64,000 bases of DNA from Patella vulgata (GCF_932274485.2 NC_065882.2:14987390-15051389); one strand, 5' to 3'; shown: positions 1-11,220, numbered from the stretch's first letter. The notes: generated by a model from the sequence alone, not told the origin. Numbers and translations: made by a program.

Positions 1-64
1 GAATTAATGACCCCACAAGCATATTTTATGGTGTGTACTTTACTGCTGCTATCTGATCGATGGG

Positions 65-392
65 CAATCTGATTAAAATACAGATCTATATTTCGTTTTT
101 TTTTATACTTTCGATGACCTACACTACATGAACATCTGACCAGTTGTACTGGGAGGTCGCGTCAGGGGTTGTACACGCGGCTTTTGACCCTATGACGCCA
201 GACATTGATTAATCAATCAGCGTTGACGTTTCTAGTGGTTTAAGCACAGTTCCATGCCGAGGACGCCAAGAACTCGCCGTAACAAACCGTTTCATTGGCT
301 AATTCCTCACATCAACTAAAACGCCTGTTATATAACAGGATTTTGAACTATAAATAAAGACACGAAATAGGATCTGTGTTTTAATCAGATTG
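65..392 (+). repeat. MITE family M1, copy 1
   Basis: About 330 bases bounded by inverted ends CAATCTGATTAAAA and TTTTAATCAGATTG, with an internal conserved body (CAGATC near the ends, GACCCTATGACG in the middle). At least four more copies lie in the window (1310, 13409, 57844, 63624). There is no coding capacity. A target duplication is not clear for this copy. Confidence 0.75.
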
Positions 393-1080
393 GCCGATGG
401 GTTCATTGTGTGGAATACAGTGTATCGAGAACGTTTGATAGTTGTCCAAGCCCAACCATAATTATTTTGTTGTAAAAAACACCAACAGAGAGTGTCGGAT
501 TTACACATATGGAAAGGTGGGCTAATTAGTGAAAGAATTCAGACCAAAACCAAACCTCAATATAAGTACCCGGCACAGGCTTCATCATGCACAAATTCGG
601 GCCTTGTCGGACGAAAATCCGTCTTGCGCCTGTCATTTTGTACTGCGCCGATTTGTTTTTATATCAGGTTTTTTGTTGATATTTTTAGAACGTGGGGCTT
701 AAAGTTGACAAAGTCCGTTTTCCATGTGCACGTTACGCCGTACATGTAATACGGACCTCAGTCAGGTATTGGTTCATTGTGTCAGGTATTAACAAAAAAA
801 TATAACGAGGGAGTCTAAAAGGGCATTTTACAGTTCCCGACTCCGACCCACTATATCATTCCGTTTGTTTTCACCGACACTCATTAGTTTGTTCCCTTTT
901 TGATCTATTAACCTTACAAATTTGGCAACAAAATGGCGATTATTTGTGGTAGTTGGTCCGTTATATATGGGGCTCTGGGTACAAATAATACCGTTATTAC
1001 CTGACCTGATATAGACCCATACCACGCAGGGCCTATTTTAACGTGCCTACAGGCACGGGTGTGCCTCTGGATAAAAAAAT
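393..1080. other. No recognisable gene
   Basis: Between two M1 copies. Only short open frames without recognisable protein features are seen. If lectin copy A has upstream exons, this is part of its second intron. Confidence 0.5.
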
Positions 1081-1152
1081 CCGTGCTTTGAAAAAATGTT
1101 ATGTAGCCTTGTGAATCCGTGCTTTGAAAAAATGTTATGTAGCCTTGTGAAT
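1081..1152. repeat. Tandem duplication, 36-base unit x2
   Basis: Two adjacent identical units that begin CCGTGCTTTG and end TGTGAAT. Exact identity suggests a recent local duplication. Confidence 0.85.
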
Positions 1153-1309
1153 CCGAGATGATTGTATGGGGAAACTGAGCTATCATAATGATCATCGACC
1201 ACTTTCAATTTCTTTTTCAAAAGTTTTCTATTGTTGACGTATTCCCACAACCACCTAAAGCACGACAATGACATGGCAGAACATCGTCGGGTGCAGGTGA
1301 AGGTTCGTT

Positions 1310-1662
1310 CAATCTGATTAAATACAGATCTATATTTCGTTTCGTTTTTTTTATACTTTCGATGGTCTACACTACATGGGGATCTGACCGGCTGTAGCGA
1401 TAGGTCGCGTCAGAGGTCACACGAGCGTCTTTTGACCCTATGACGTCAGAAATTTGATTAACCAATCATCCTTGATGTTACTAGTGGATTACACACAGTT
1501 CCGGGCAAAACACACAGACCGTGTCATTGGCCAATTCCTCACACCATTCAGATTACGTCAATGATAACAACTCTTCCAGATCCTAGTGTAGTAAAGACAA
1601 GTAAAACGAAATTTTGAACTATAAAAACGAAACGAAATAGGATCTGTGTTTTAGTCAGATTG
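1310..1662 (+). repeat. MITE family M1, copy 2, with target duplication
   Basis: Ends CAATCTG and CAGATTG are directly flanked by GTTCGTT on both sides (1303-1309 and 1663-1669). One more G can be shared, so the duplication is 7 or 8 bases. An 8-base duplication would fit the hAT superfamily. The element is non-coding. Confidence 0.75.
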
Positions 1663-1851
1663 GTTCGTTTGCCTTTGTATCGACTTTGAATGTTTCTTTG
1701 GGCTGCTGATGAGAAGCACCAAGTCCAAAGCATCGGAAACCGTGCTTCGCCAATAAACCCTTTAAATAGGCTCTGGTACCATGTACATAATTTACGGGCT
1801 GAAAAACAATGTTTTTACTATTTTATAGAACTGTTTCTATCTGTAATTTAG

Positions 1852-2072
1852 GGAATCAATATTGGATGGACGGTAATGATCTGCATACAGAAGGTGTCTG
1901 GAAGTGGAGTGATGGATCGAAAATAGAGATCAACCAATGGTTACCCAATGAACCCGATAACAAAAACAATGTTGAACACTGTATTTATTTTAACAGTGCT
2001 AATAGACACATGTTTAATGATGGTAACTGTGATGTTGGTCTGCAGTTTGTCTGTGAAAAACTGAAATTGTAG
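1852..2072 (+). CDS. PAN/C-type lectin family, copy A: last exon only
   Basis: Terminal exon of a secreted lectin, starting after an acceptor (TGTAATTTAG) in phase 1 and ending at TAG. It encodes the second half of a C-type lectin domain: YWMDGND, W.W.DGS, NQWLPNEPD, then three conserved cysteines ending in FVCEKLKL. It matches exon 3 of copies B, C and D in length class, phase and motif order. The sugar/calcium motif reads EPD rather than EPN or QPD, and the usual WND reads FND. No exon 2 is visible in 1-1851, so the earlier exons lie beyond the window edge or are lost. The open frame continues upstream to 1809, but that part is intron in the other copies. Confidence 0.8.
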
Positions 2073-2262
2073 AATGTTGCCATAGTACGAACAATTACCA
2101 ATTATTCATTTTAAACATAACTAGACATGACCCTTCTTCATTGTCCCGATTACTTCAGAAAAGTAGAGCGTTAAAGGACAATATTGGTGCCAGTCATTAT
2201 CACATATATATGGTGGCTGATTGGTATCATGTCGTAATGTCGTGATGTCGCCTTTCATAATG

Positions 2263-2353
2263 CGACAACCCGACATCACGACATTTTTACCCGACATTAC
2301 GACACTAAAAATGTCGTGATGTCGGGTAAAAATGTCGTGGTGTCGGGTTGTCG
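2263..2353. repeat. Near-perfect 42-base hairpin
   Basis: Arms 2263-2304 and 2312-2353 pair over 42 bases with two mismatches and a 7-base loop. They are built from the words GACATCACGACA and ACCCGACAT. Further copies of the same words lie on both sides (2222-2262, 2354-2380). It is probably the subterminal repeat zone of the surrounding element. Confidence 0.85.
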
Positions 2354-3373
2354 TGATGTCGGGTTGTCGAGTTGTCGACTTCCATGATCAATGTTATAAG
2401 CGGCCACGATGATATTCATAACAAAAAACTGGCAATTAAGAAAATGGTTGATCAAGTGGAAGTAGATTCACACTCACCATAGGCGTACGAGGCGGGGGGG
2501 GGGGGCGGGAGGGCACCGCCTCCCCCCCCCCCCAATATTTTCATGAAAATGTCGGGATTTGAATATTTTTAATGATATGGAAGCGGAAAGAAAGCAGTCA
2601 AGTCAATGATGAACACGTACGCCATCTGAATAGAACTAGCACGTACACATGGCCTTTCTCATTCTTGACTGTGTTCATGTATACCGGCATCTAACTCCAT
2701 GCACCGGACGAGCCCAGTGATAGAAGTGATCTGAAAAGCAGTATAAACTCTCTGTTTATGCCTACCCTGATAAGAAAATGTGAAGTCTCATAAAATGAAA
2801 AATGTGGCAAAAGTAAATCGTTCGACTTGTTCTTTGTTTTCGTAGTAATAGAGCTTGTATTTTAAAGATGACTTTTACCAGTTTTTATGCTGCAACTGAC
2901 ATAATTTACTACCCACTCCAAATTACTAGAAAGTATTCGAAATGCTGTAGCACTATCGTCGTTGCGACATTGTTTTTAAATTTATAGACAAGGAATAGGG
3001 AAATAAGATGCCTTTATATTTCATTAATTAATATCTTTGGCAAGTTAGTAATTTCGAACATATTCACATATATAGTGTGCACTAAATCAACTTAGTCTGT
3101 AATTGACATATTGTTATATAAAAAATAGTTATTAACCATAACATGTGTCTATAAAATACCCCGAGATTTCACGTGAGTGGAATTATTCTAATTGCATCAT
3201 TTAGCTTAAAGTAACCAATCATATCGTTAATCACACAAGTTCAGGGCCATGATCACACTTGATTGTGCGTGATATTCATATGGTTATAAGAGAAACCGGG
3301 GAACTTTGTAAGGCAGACTTCTATTAGGTTCCAGAGGGCTTACATCTGAGTTCCTAGACAGCCGCGAGGCTGG

Positions 3374-3730
3374 CTAGGGTAGAGAAATGGTTTTAACTAG
3401 TATTGTTATCTATTATGCTTGTATACCTGTATTCAGCTATATATATATAAAATGTAGAAGCAAACTGTCGCATTGTTATTCCTGGTAAGACAACGTCTTA
3501 AGAAACTGTAAGAAGTAAATACACAACGTGAAGCAGAAGTAAAGACTCGCGGCTGTCTAGGGTAGAGAAATGGTTTTAACTAGTATTGTTATCTATTATG
3601 CTTGTATACCTGTATTCAGCTATATATATATAAAATGTAGAAGCAAACTGTCGCATTGTTATTCCTGGTAAGACAACGTCTTAAGAAACTGTAAGAAGTA
3701 AATACACAACGTGAAGCAAAAGTAAAGACA
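3374..3730. repeat. Tandem duplication, 183-base unit x2
   Basis: The unit from CTAGGGTAGAGAAATGG to AAGTAAAGAC occurs at 3374-3556 and again from 3557 with almost no differences. It contains a run of TA dinucleotides and ATAAAA. No coding content is seen. Confidence 0.85.
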
Positions 3731-4178
3731 GCTAGAAAAAAATTCTAGACGATCACAAGGCTACAGAAATATGTAGTAAGAAAAGATGCATGGGTCGTAT
3801 GTAGGATGTGGCGACCGGTTTTCTCGGCCGATCTCCACGTCAGACAAAAGACTCATGGTGCTACATATTCCTGGAAATCGTGTCTACGGCCGTCTGGTTT
3901 TCAAAATTTTATAGGGGAGGCCCCCCCAGACCCCCCGTCGGACGCTTAGCGCCTCCGGCGCCCGCAGCCTCATAAGAAATATATTTGTCGGGAAAATATG
4001 CTGGCCCCCCAAACAAGTTCGGCCTCACAGTGCAGTTTGAGTTGCATTCGTATCCATTTGTATACGTCCACATTCATAATGTGAACCGTCTTCATTAGCT
4101 CAGTCGGAGCAGAACAGTAGGACGTTAAACCCCATTTCATTTCATAATGTGAACATATTATGAAGCCGCCCTTGTCTG

Positions 4179-4418
4179 TGTGTCTGTCATTGAGTCAAGC
4201 GGTGTGGTTTCCAGCCCAAGCTTGTACATGACAAAGAGTAGGGTCGTCTGTCTAACCTCGTGGGTTTTCCCCGGGTCCCCCGGTTTCCTCCGACTGCTGA
4301 AGACCCCTACGCGCGAGCGAATTATTGAAATAAAATTGAACCATATGTTCGTCCCGAAATGACCTAGTTTGTGTCGAGTGGACGTTAAACCTCTCTCTCT
4401 ATCTGTCTCTCTCTCTCA
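4179..4418 (+). mobile_element. SINE family S2, 5'-truncated
   Basis: Lacks the tRNA-like head but has the body GTAGGGTCGTCTGTC, then CCCGAAATGACCTAG, GTGGACGTTAAAC and a (TC)n tail. A short S1-type tail ending CCCCATTTCATTTCAT lies just before it (about 4090-4146). Confidence 0.8.
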
Positions 4419-4783
4419 TGATCAAACTCAGAATTAGCTAGAATCAAGGTTATTGTGTCCCAAAACATCGACCAATCAAATTGCTTATCTCTGCTTAGCC
4501 TTAGGAAAATCATAAATAAACAACAAGATTATGAACATGTTAACGATTGTATACAGAGTCAGTTAAGCCTCATTAAATAAATGTGTTTTAAGTTGTTTTT
4601 TAAACGAATATAGAGATGTACAACATGGTCAAGATATAACGCGACAACCCGACATTACGACATGATACCAATCAGCCACCATACATATATGATAGAGCTA
4701 GTTAAACACATTCCAAATATAATTTTAACACAGAGATCATTGCTCCGATAGCTGAGTAATACAGGTTTCCTGAATCGGAAAGC

Positions 4784-4909
4784 AATAAAGACATGTTGCT
4801 TTGTGTAAGATATCCTATTGTTTGAAACCATAAAGTGTGAATGAAAACGTCTGAATTTTTTAGTAATGAATAATAGCAACCAGTGCGTAACAATTAATTT
4901 TTATTAAGC
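4784..4909 (+). repeat. Dispersed repeat, left partner of a distant inverted pair
   Basis: A segment around AAGATATCCTATTGTTTGAAAC recurs in reverse at about 9752-9876 with few differences. Related but more diverged copies lie at about 23020, 29220 and 40110. It contains no gene. It sits directly beside the TTAA foldback element. Confidence 0.7.
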
Positions 4910-4979
4910 CACCCTGACATTTAATTGCACGATTGTTTCGTTCCCGCTACGGCGCGCACTTCGGCGTGTCAATGATTAA

Positions 4980-6922
4980 GAGTGTATCCGCGAGAAGACC
5001 ATGCAAAAATCGCAAAAAGTGCTAAGATGGGGGGTCGGAAGTTTTTGATCAAACTTATGGTATGACACCCCCTAGGGGCAAGAGTTAACATGCTGAAGTG
5101 GTTACAGGCTGATGTCGCTCTAAAGAACTGTACAGGAATTAATTCATTTTATGGGTAAAATAGCGGGTTTCACATGTGTATTTATCACCTTTTTTAAGCA
5201 CAGACTGCATTCTATGGTGGAATAGCAACCTTCTAATTTTGACCCTGTCTGATAAAGCGGGTGGTCAACTTCTACCCCAGCACTAATTTGAAAAAAAAAA
5301 ATCAGTACATACTAATTTTGTGTGGACTTGTTTTAGGGTACCATATTCACATTGTCCTTATAGTGCAGAAAAAGATACACTGTAACTTTTTCTTTCATGG
5401 TCGCAAGTAGAATTTCTTTGGATGGTTTTGAAGTGCTAAGCACATAGTATCCATAGGTGTAAAAAAAATGACCGGAATGCAACATACTTAAAATAGACAG
5501 CTTATTGAAAAGTGCTAAAAATAAGCTTTTCTGATACATTTTTTCAAATTTAATTAGAGAAATAAAATTTTTGACTTTTATACGTTTTCATCATATCCAT
5601 AGTCATTATTTGTACCATGTTGTACTCTATATAAGTGTGTATTTGTATTTATTGTATATTTGGTATTGTCGCATTGTCCCTTTAACATATTTGTTGTATT
5701 GTCTCTTTAAGATTTCATTTTCAAACAAGTTACCGAAAATGGCTACAAAATGTTTAATTTCAGAGCATGTTTCCACTATTCATTTTGGGACACATCCACT
5801 GATTTCTACAATACAGAAATGTGGAAGCTTAAATATTAACGGCAACGAAGCCTAATTGCGTCGAAGTGGGTGACATTGAACAGTGTAGTATGGTAGCTAC
5901 AGCTCTCGGGCACCGTCAGCTGCACCTTCAGGGCCGGATTTAGAATAAGAGAGGCCGTAGGCAAACCCCCTGAACAGGGCCAACGACATGGACCTTGGGG
6001 CCCTGGGACAAGCAACTCGTTGAGAGGGTGGGTCGGGGGAAGTCATGGGGTTGGTGGTTTGAATCTCACTTTTAGGTGAATTTTCATTTTCGTTGGATTA
6101 TTTTATTTAAAATAATGTCTATTTGAGAGTAATGGATATGTTTGTTAAGATTAAGCACGTTGAAACTCCAATGGAAGGTCGTGGACAACTGCAGAAGTCA
6201 ATTCCCGTCGACGCCAGATGAGCCATGAACGATTACAGGCCTTTGAAAGTATTTTTTTTTCAAGATATTTTTATAAAACAGATACTAATGTATCTTAGGG
6301 CTGGTAGTAAACACCATATGAATGAAAAGGAAAATAAATTGTTAGTTTTTTTTTATCTATACGGTTAATTATCTCCAAAATAGGGAAATTACAGATTAAT
6401 TTCATGGGTTATTGTTTCCTTTATCTAGTTTTTGTCAAGTCGATTCCGGTCATTTTTATTTTTTGTGTCAAATGTTGGGAGGTTGCTTGTTCACGTGAGC
6501 ATAAATTTTTTAAACCCACCCCATGAAAGAAGTAGCTATAGGGCGTCAAACTTTGGGTGACGAAAAATGTGGAATTTAGACAGGCTTTGATATCCAGTCC
6601 GTATACAGATCTCGATCACCAGAATCGTCTGACGTTAATATTGTGGTAACAGTCATCGATAAATTGTGTGAGTTTGGTCTTTCTGCTACGTATAGTAAAG
6701 GTGTAAGGACTTGCCAAAGTTGTTATTTGAGAAAAGACAGATTTTGGCAATTTCACCATATGAAAAATGTTTTTTTCAATTTTCTCATACGGGAATTGAA
6801 AGATTTATCTAATATTGCACATTTATGTGTTTTGGGACTATCCCAACTTATAAACCAAATTTGGTCAAAATCTGTGATTGAAGCCTTAGCACCTTCTGCA
6901 TGGTTTTCTCGCAAGCACGCTC
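4980..6922 (-). mobile_element. 1.94-kb TTAA element N1, nested in the left arm of FB1
   Basis: TTAA flanks at 4976-4979 and 6923-6926. The opposite arm of FB1 shows the empty site with a single TTAA (8534-8537). The ends are imperfect inverted repeats: GAGTGTATCCGCGAGAAGAC at one end and the complement of GAGCGTGCTTGCGAGAAAAC at the other, both continuing to CCATGCA and GTGCTAAG. A second copy in the opposite orientation is at 37117-39051. Open frames inside are short and compositionally biased, with no transposase motifs, so it appears non-autonomous. Confidence 0.8.
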
Positions 6923-7151
6923 TTAAAGTCTCCGGGAACGAGCGTGAGGAGTGTGTGAAGGGTGTGGGCATGCATGCCATGTGCATGCCACTTGCGTGAA
7001 TCATGCGTGATCACTCTGCGAATACTGACGACGGTGCGTATCAATGCGTGCCATAAAGCATCCACTACAAGCGACAGACATTTATAAACTATGCGTAAAC
7101 AAGTTGCGCCATTGCGTCTCAATGCGGCCCATTCTTACCGCGCATTGTGTA

Positions 7152-7497
7152 AAAATGAAATGAAATGGGGTTTAACGTCCTACTGTTCTGCTCCTAGACT
7201 GGGCTAATGAAGACGGGCATACGCCATACAGTGTGCTATGAGGGAAATCTTGCCCGGGCAGCGGCACTATCGCCTACTCTTATATCGAATTCCAACTGCC
7301 AGGGGATCTTTTACGTGCATTCCAATATATACGTCATCCGAAGGACTAGACAGCTGTCCTTGCCAGGCCCTCCGTTCTGCACCACTGACAAGGGGAAACC
7401 ACGTCGGAAAATCCAGATGAACTTTCTCGGCCATTGCAGGGATCGAACACCCGACCTCCAGGCTAGTGAGCCAGCGTCTTAACCTCCTAGCCACCGT
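7152..7497 (-). mobile_element. SINE family S1, full length
   Basis: Read on the minus strand it starts with a tRNA-like head (box A in GTGGCTAGGAGGTTAAGAC, box B in GTGTTCGATCCC) and ends GTTAAACCCCATTTCATTTC. It is flanked by the target duplication GCATTGTGTA (7142-7151 and 7498-7507). It lies in the left arm of FB1. Confidence 0.85.
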
Positions 7498-7507
7498 GCA
7501 TTGTGTA

Positions 7508-8162
7508 GACAGTGTGTAACTTATCCGTGTACAATGCGCGAACAGGGTGCACACACGGATACTACCGAAATGTCACGCCGTGCCACGTGGCATTGTGGGG
7601 ACAAAAATCGTGCAAGTGTTATCGTGGCATTAGTATTACATAATTTATATAGCGTGGATTCCGAAAATGAAATAAATAAAGTGATGTAAATAAAACTATG
7701 ATGCATAAAATTATTCCAAAATAAATTGTTTATAAAAATATGGAACCTCTATAAAATTATAAAACAAAGATAAATTATGTAAAAGCTTGTAAGAATAAGC
7801 GAGTTTTAAGGAGTGATTTAAAATGGACACGCGGAAAGGACATACACACATTGCTGGTAATAATTAAAATCAAATCAAGTGAACTATTTCAGTCAACTTT
7901 TAGGAGCGCCCGATGACCCTTATGCAGCAGCTAATCTGTCTTGCATTGGGTATTTTATACCAAGTCGAGCCTTTGTTCATTATATATTTGTTTCTTGTGA
8001 TATTCGGGTTAGAGCACTGTTTTTTGTTTCGAGCATTTTCGGCATTTGGATGATCATCATCGCCAAGCACAGCAAGAACGCATGTTTGGTCACATTGTCG
8101 ATCCTCTGTATTGTTCACATCTTGTCCCACCATTTTTACTAACATCCTTAATTCAGGTGAAA
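7508..8162. other. Loop region of FB1 with a decayed coding-like fragment
   Basis: Mostly AT-rich and non-coding. On the minus strand, about 7900-8160 reads a peptide containing CDQTCVLAVLGDDD. A similar peptide, DQTCVLDVF, is read from the minus strand near 23340. The neighbouring nucleotides (GGAGCG, TATGCAGC) are also shared. It may be an old exon or transposon piece; no family is recognised. Confidence 0.35.
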
Positions 8163-8270
8163 GTGCCCGGGCAAAATTTTTCTCATAGCACACTGTATGG
8201 CGTATGCCCGTCTTCATTAGCCCAGTACAGGAGCAGAACAGTACTAGGGCGTTGAACCCCATTTCATTTT
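8163..8270 (+). mobile_element. SINE family S1, 3' part, in the right arm of FB1
   Basis: Carries GCCCGGGCAAAATTTTTCTC through TTGAACCCCATTTCATTTTT, mirroring the SINE in the left arm and ending at the same neighbouring word (ACACAATGCG). The match to the left-arm insertion point implies that the arm was copied after the SINE landed. Confidence 0.75.
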
Positions 8271-8609
8271 TACACAATGCGCGGTAAGAATGGGCCGCAT
8301 TGAGGCGCAACTTGTTTACGCATAGTTTATGTCTGTCGCTTGTAGTGGATGGCTATATGGCACGCAATTATACGCACCGTCGTCAGGGTTCGCAGAGTGG
8401 TCACGCATGATTCACGCAAGTGGCATGCACATGACACGATCATTGATATGTGCCGAATTTTTGAAAATTTCAAACTTCTCTTTACCACATGGCACGCATG
8501 CCCACGCCCTTCACACACTCGTTCCCGGAGACTTTAATTGTTGACACGCCGAAGTGCGCGCCGTTACGGGATAGAAACAATCGTGCAATTAAATGTCAGG
8601 GTGGCTTAA

Positions 8610-9751
8610 AGTAGCTAAGTCTCTAACTCAGTATCATCAGAAATCTTCGACATTGAAAACACGAATTATTTGTCAATTCAAATCAACATTGGTCTTGTGA
8701 TCTTATAGGGAAAAGATGGGCTTCTGATATCCAATATTCAAGACAAAATCGTGTACCATAATGCGTTTCAGCACTATTTGAAACAAGAGACTCAAAGAAC
8801 GAGGCTAGTGTAGTACTACCAGTTGTTCAATCTTCAAGATTCAATCTTCACGCTGTGTTTTCTTCCGTGACGAAGTTACAACTACAGTTCAGGTTCTTTT
8901 CTTAAAATACTTTATTTCTACAAACTGGAAGTGTTACAATTCTTCCTAGTCTCAAATAACTAAATGACTGGTATGGCCGGCGGAGTGAGCTCTGCCGAAT
9001 GCTATTTCCCCACCCTATTTTATAGGTGCCTATTCCTTTGTTTGAGGTGTTAATCTAAAGACTGATAACAACTAAGTTCTAAATATGGAAAGGACATGCA
9101 CCCCAAACTGAACAGCGCCAGGGATTGTTACCTTATTTGGTCAACAAATATGATATATGTTTTTATAACAAAGAAAAATGTGAATGACCAACATGCTCAT
9201 TAATCTAAAGGTCAGTTAACGTATCAAAATACCAGGCATATATCTTCCATATTTGCGGTAATGAAGTTAGAATCAACAATATGAAAGATAACGCTATTGT
9301 TCTAGACCCCATGTCTGGTTATTGTCACAATATTTATAACCAATTTGAATTTGCGTTTCAGAATTAACTTATACCATAGCTAATATTTTGACAATGGAGA
9401 ATAATTAATCAAAATCCTAATATTATATTACATAGATGTTTCAAAGCACAAATTCTTTCCCTCCATATTACTACACTAGACGTATTCCCGAAGTCATGTC
9501 AAATGGTGACGCTATATTCTTATCTGGAGAGCATGCGCGATAAATACCATCGGTGTAGACTAGAATAACCAGACGCTAAAGATTGTCATTTAATTGAGAC
9601 TTTGGCGCATTTCGCCAAACATAACTGATTAGAAATTACAGTAAAACAGAAACGATTGAATGTAACTCAGTTTATATACATTCATATTATATGCGTTGCG
9701 ACCCATTTGTGTCAATTTCTAGATCCCAAATATTAGCGGTTTAGCTCCTTT
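8610..9751. other. No gene seen
   Basis: AT-rich sequence without long open frames or recognised repeats. Confidence 0.5.
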
Positions 9752-9876
9752 AATAAAAAAAATTATTTGTTACGCACTGGTTGCTATTATTCATTACTAA
9801 AAAATTCAGACGTTTTGATTCACACTTGATGGTTTCAAACAATAGGATATCTTACACAAAGCAAAATATCTTTATT
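9752..9876 (-). repeat. Dispersed repeat, right partner of a distant inverted pair
   Basis: Reverse complement of 4784-4909, including TTACGCACTGGTTGCTATTA. No coding content. Confidence 0.7.
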
Positions 9877-10110
9877 AGCCCGATCGGATCAAAACATAGG
9901 ACGTTAATCCTATTTCATTCCATTTTACACAAAGCAAATCATCAGACGGAAAATTCAATTTTCAGTCATAGGATACATAATTAATCACCCATGTACTTCA
10001 TAGCACTGTATTTACTTTTATGTGGTGCTTATTAAGTTACAACCCATTAATCACAAACTTTAACTGTTTAGTTAGTCTGAGAGAATTGGCAGTGTGTACT
10101 TGCCTTCTTA

Positions 10111-10408
10111 CTATTAGTATGTATGTATTAGTAAGTTAAATGGTCCCCCCCCCCCCTTTATCACCCCATTTATTAAAATATGTTTCCAACCTATGCCCTT
10201 TTTCTGGACTGTTTAATTTATTAGGTTATTAACTTCATTTGTCATTTCTTTTTGAGCGTTCACATACTATTAGTATGTATGTAATAGTAAGTTAAATGGT
10301 CCCCCCCCCCCTTTATTGCAATATGTTTCCAACCTATGGCTTTTTCTGGACTGTTTAACTTATTAGGCTATTAACTTCATTTGTCATTTCTTTTTTGAGC
10401 TTTCACAC
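10111..10408. repeat. Tandem duplication, about 156-base unit x2
   Basis: Both units start CTATTAGTATGTATGTA, contain a long C run and end near GAGC(G/T)TTCACA. The second unit is somewhat shorter. Confidence 0.8.
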
Positions 10409-10853
10409 TCTAAATTTTTTTCATTGTCATAACCACATGCTCATCTACCATACATATTATCACCTATCTTGTTTATTTAGCCTTCTGTTAATGGACTATG
10501 CAATGCCTACATTAATTTATTATAAGTGTTATCCATATCTTAGTAAATGGTTTCATCCCTATTACCTCGTTGAAACAACATAACAGCATCCAACGGCCCC
10601 CTTTGATGGTCTTCATAATTAGCTAAATGTTTTCCATTTGTTGTTGATTGTCTAATTAACTACCCTACTTATCTTATGTTTAATTTGTTTAATCCTTTAT
10701 CTTTATTGTTATTGTTATTTTATCTTATTATATGGTTTCACCATGTCCACTCTTATATATTCATCTGAAGTTTATGAAATGTCTGCGATATCACCTCGGT
10801 GGAAGCGGACGTAAAATACAACTAACCATCATCATCATGAAATGTCATTGTGC

Positions 10854-10888
10854 TTGATAACGATAAGAGGATACTTGTCGAAACGTCG
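10854..10888 (+). ncRNA. Hammerhead-like motif 1 (fossil candidate)
   Basis: TTGATAA, then C, then a stem GATAAG/CTTGTC with a 6-base loop, then GAAACGTCG. It resembles the hammerhead core CUGANGA-stem II-GAAA, but with U and A at the paired C3 and G8 positions. No outer stem I is visible. Such motifs are known at the ends of Penelope-like retroelements; no reverse transcriptase is present here. Confidence 0.35.
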
Positions 10889-11186
10889 TGCTTTTAGAAT
10901 AAACCAGTGATTGTTTCCCATAAAAATTGTGTTCTATTAATAGCTTAAAGGTTAATTATAGTGTATATTTATTACCGAAGATAATCACTTCTACACGTAA
11001 AATAGAGGTCATGTGGTAATACTAATGCTTGATCCCGTATAAATTGTCTTATAAGTTTGAATGTTTCTAGGGGCCTATCTATACAGGTTTTGTCTGGTAG
11101 GGGCCATTCTTTACTCTTTGAGATGAAGCTTTCTATCGAAGGTCAATCATATGCTGTATTGTCTTATCATCAATGCTATAACATCA

Positions 11187-11220
11187 TTGATAACGATCAG
11201 TGAAATCTTATCGAAACGTC
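11187..11220 (+). ncRNA. Hammerhead-like motif 2 (fossil candidate)
   Basis: Same layout as motif 1 with identical spacing: TTGATAAC, a stem GATCAG/CTTATC with one mismatch, then GAAACGTC. It lies about 330 bases from motif 1 on the same strand. Confidence 0.35.

Larger units (their letters stand above)
2200..4692. mobile_element. Possible non-autonomous element with about 45-base inverted ends
   Basis: The left end reads TGGTGGCTGATTGGTATCAT followed by GTCGTAATGTCG. The right end (4650-4692) is its reverse complement. Inside lie ATGTCG-rich subrepeats, a 183-base tandem duplication and SINE pieces, but no protein-coding signature. The two ends could instead be two separate short elements in opposite orientation, and no target duplication was found. 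Confidence 0.45.
4918..8605. mobile_element. Long-arm foldback element FB1 in a TTAA target
   Basis: The interior is flanked by TTAA at 4914-4917 and 8606-8609. The ends are inverted: GCCACCCTGACATTTAATTG on the left and its complement on the right. The arms stay homologous for roughly 430 bases once insertions are removed, covering the shared words GGCGCGCACTTCGGCGTGTC and GTCTCCGGGAACGAG. The left arm carries a 1.94-kb TTAA element and a whole S1 SINE; the right arm carries the 3' part of an S1 SINE. No transposase is visible, so it would depend on an enzyme supplied elsewhere. TTAA targeting is typical of piggyBac-type enzymes, but the termini are not the usual CCC type, so family is unassigned. 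Confidence 0.8.

Noticed and set aside
3110-3730. Possible old solo LTR (TATA-like and ATAAAA words, TGT...ACA borders)
   Set aside because: No target duplication and no second copy in the window; the borders could not be fixed, so only the tandem duplication is reported.
5571-6999. Open frames of 94 and 118 residues in element N1
   Set aside because: They are rich in I, L, Y and F or broken in the second copy, and show no transposase signature.
7900-8310. 136-residue minus-strand open frame
   Set aside because: It starts in SINE sequence and crosses element borders; only the inner peptide similarity is noted as a weak finding.
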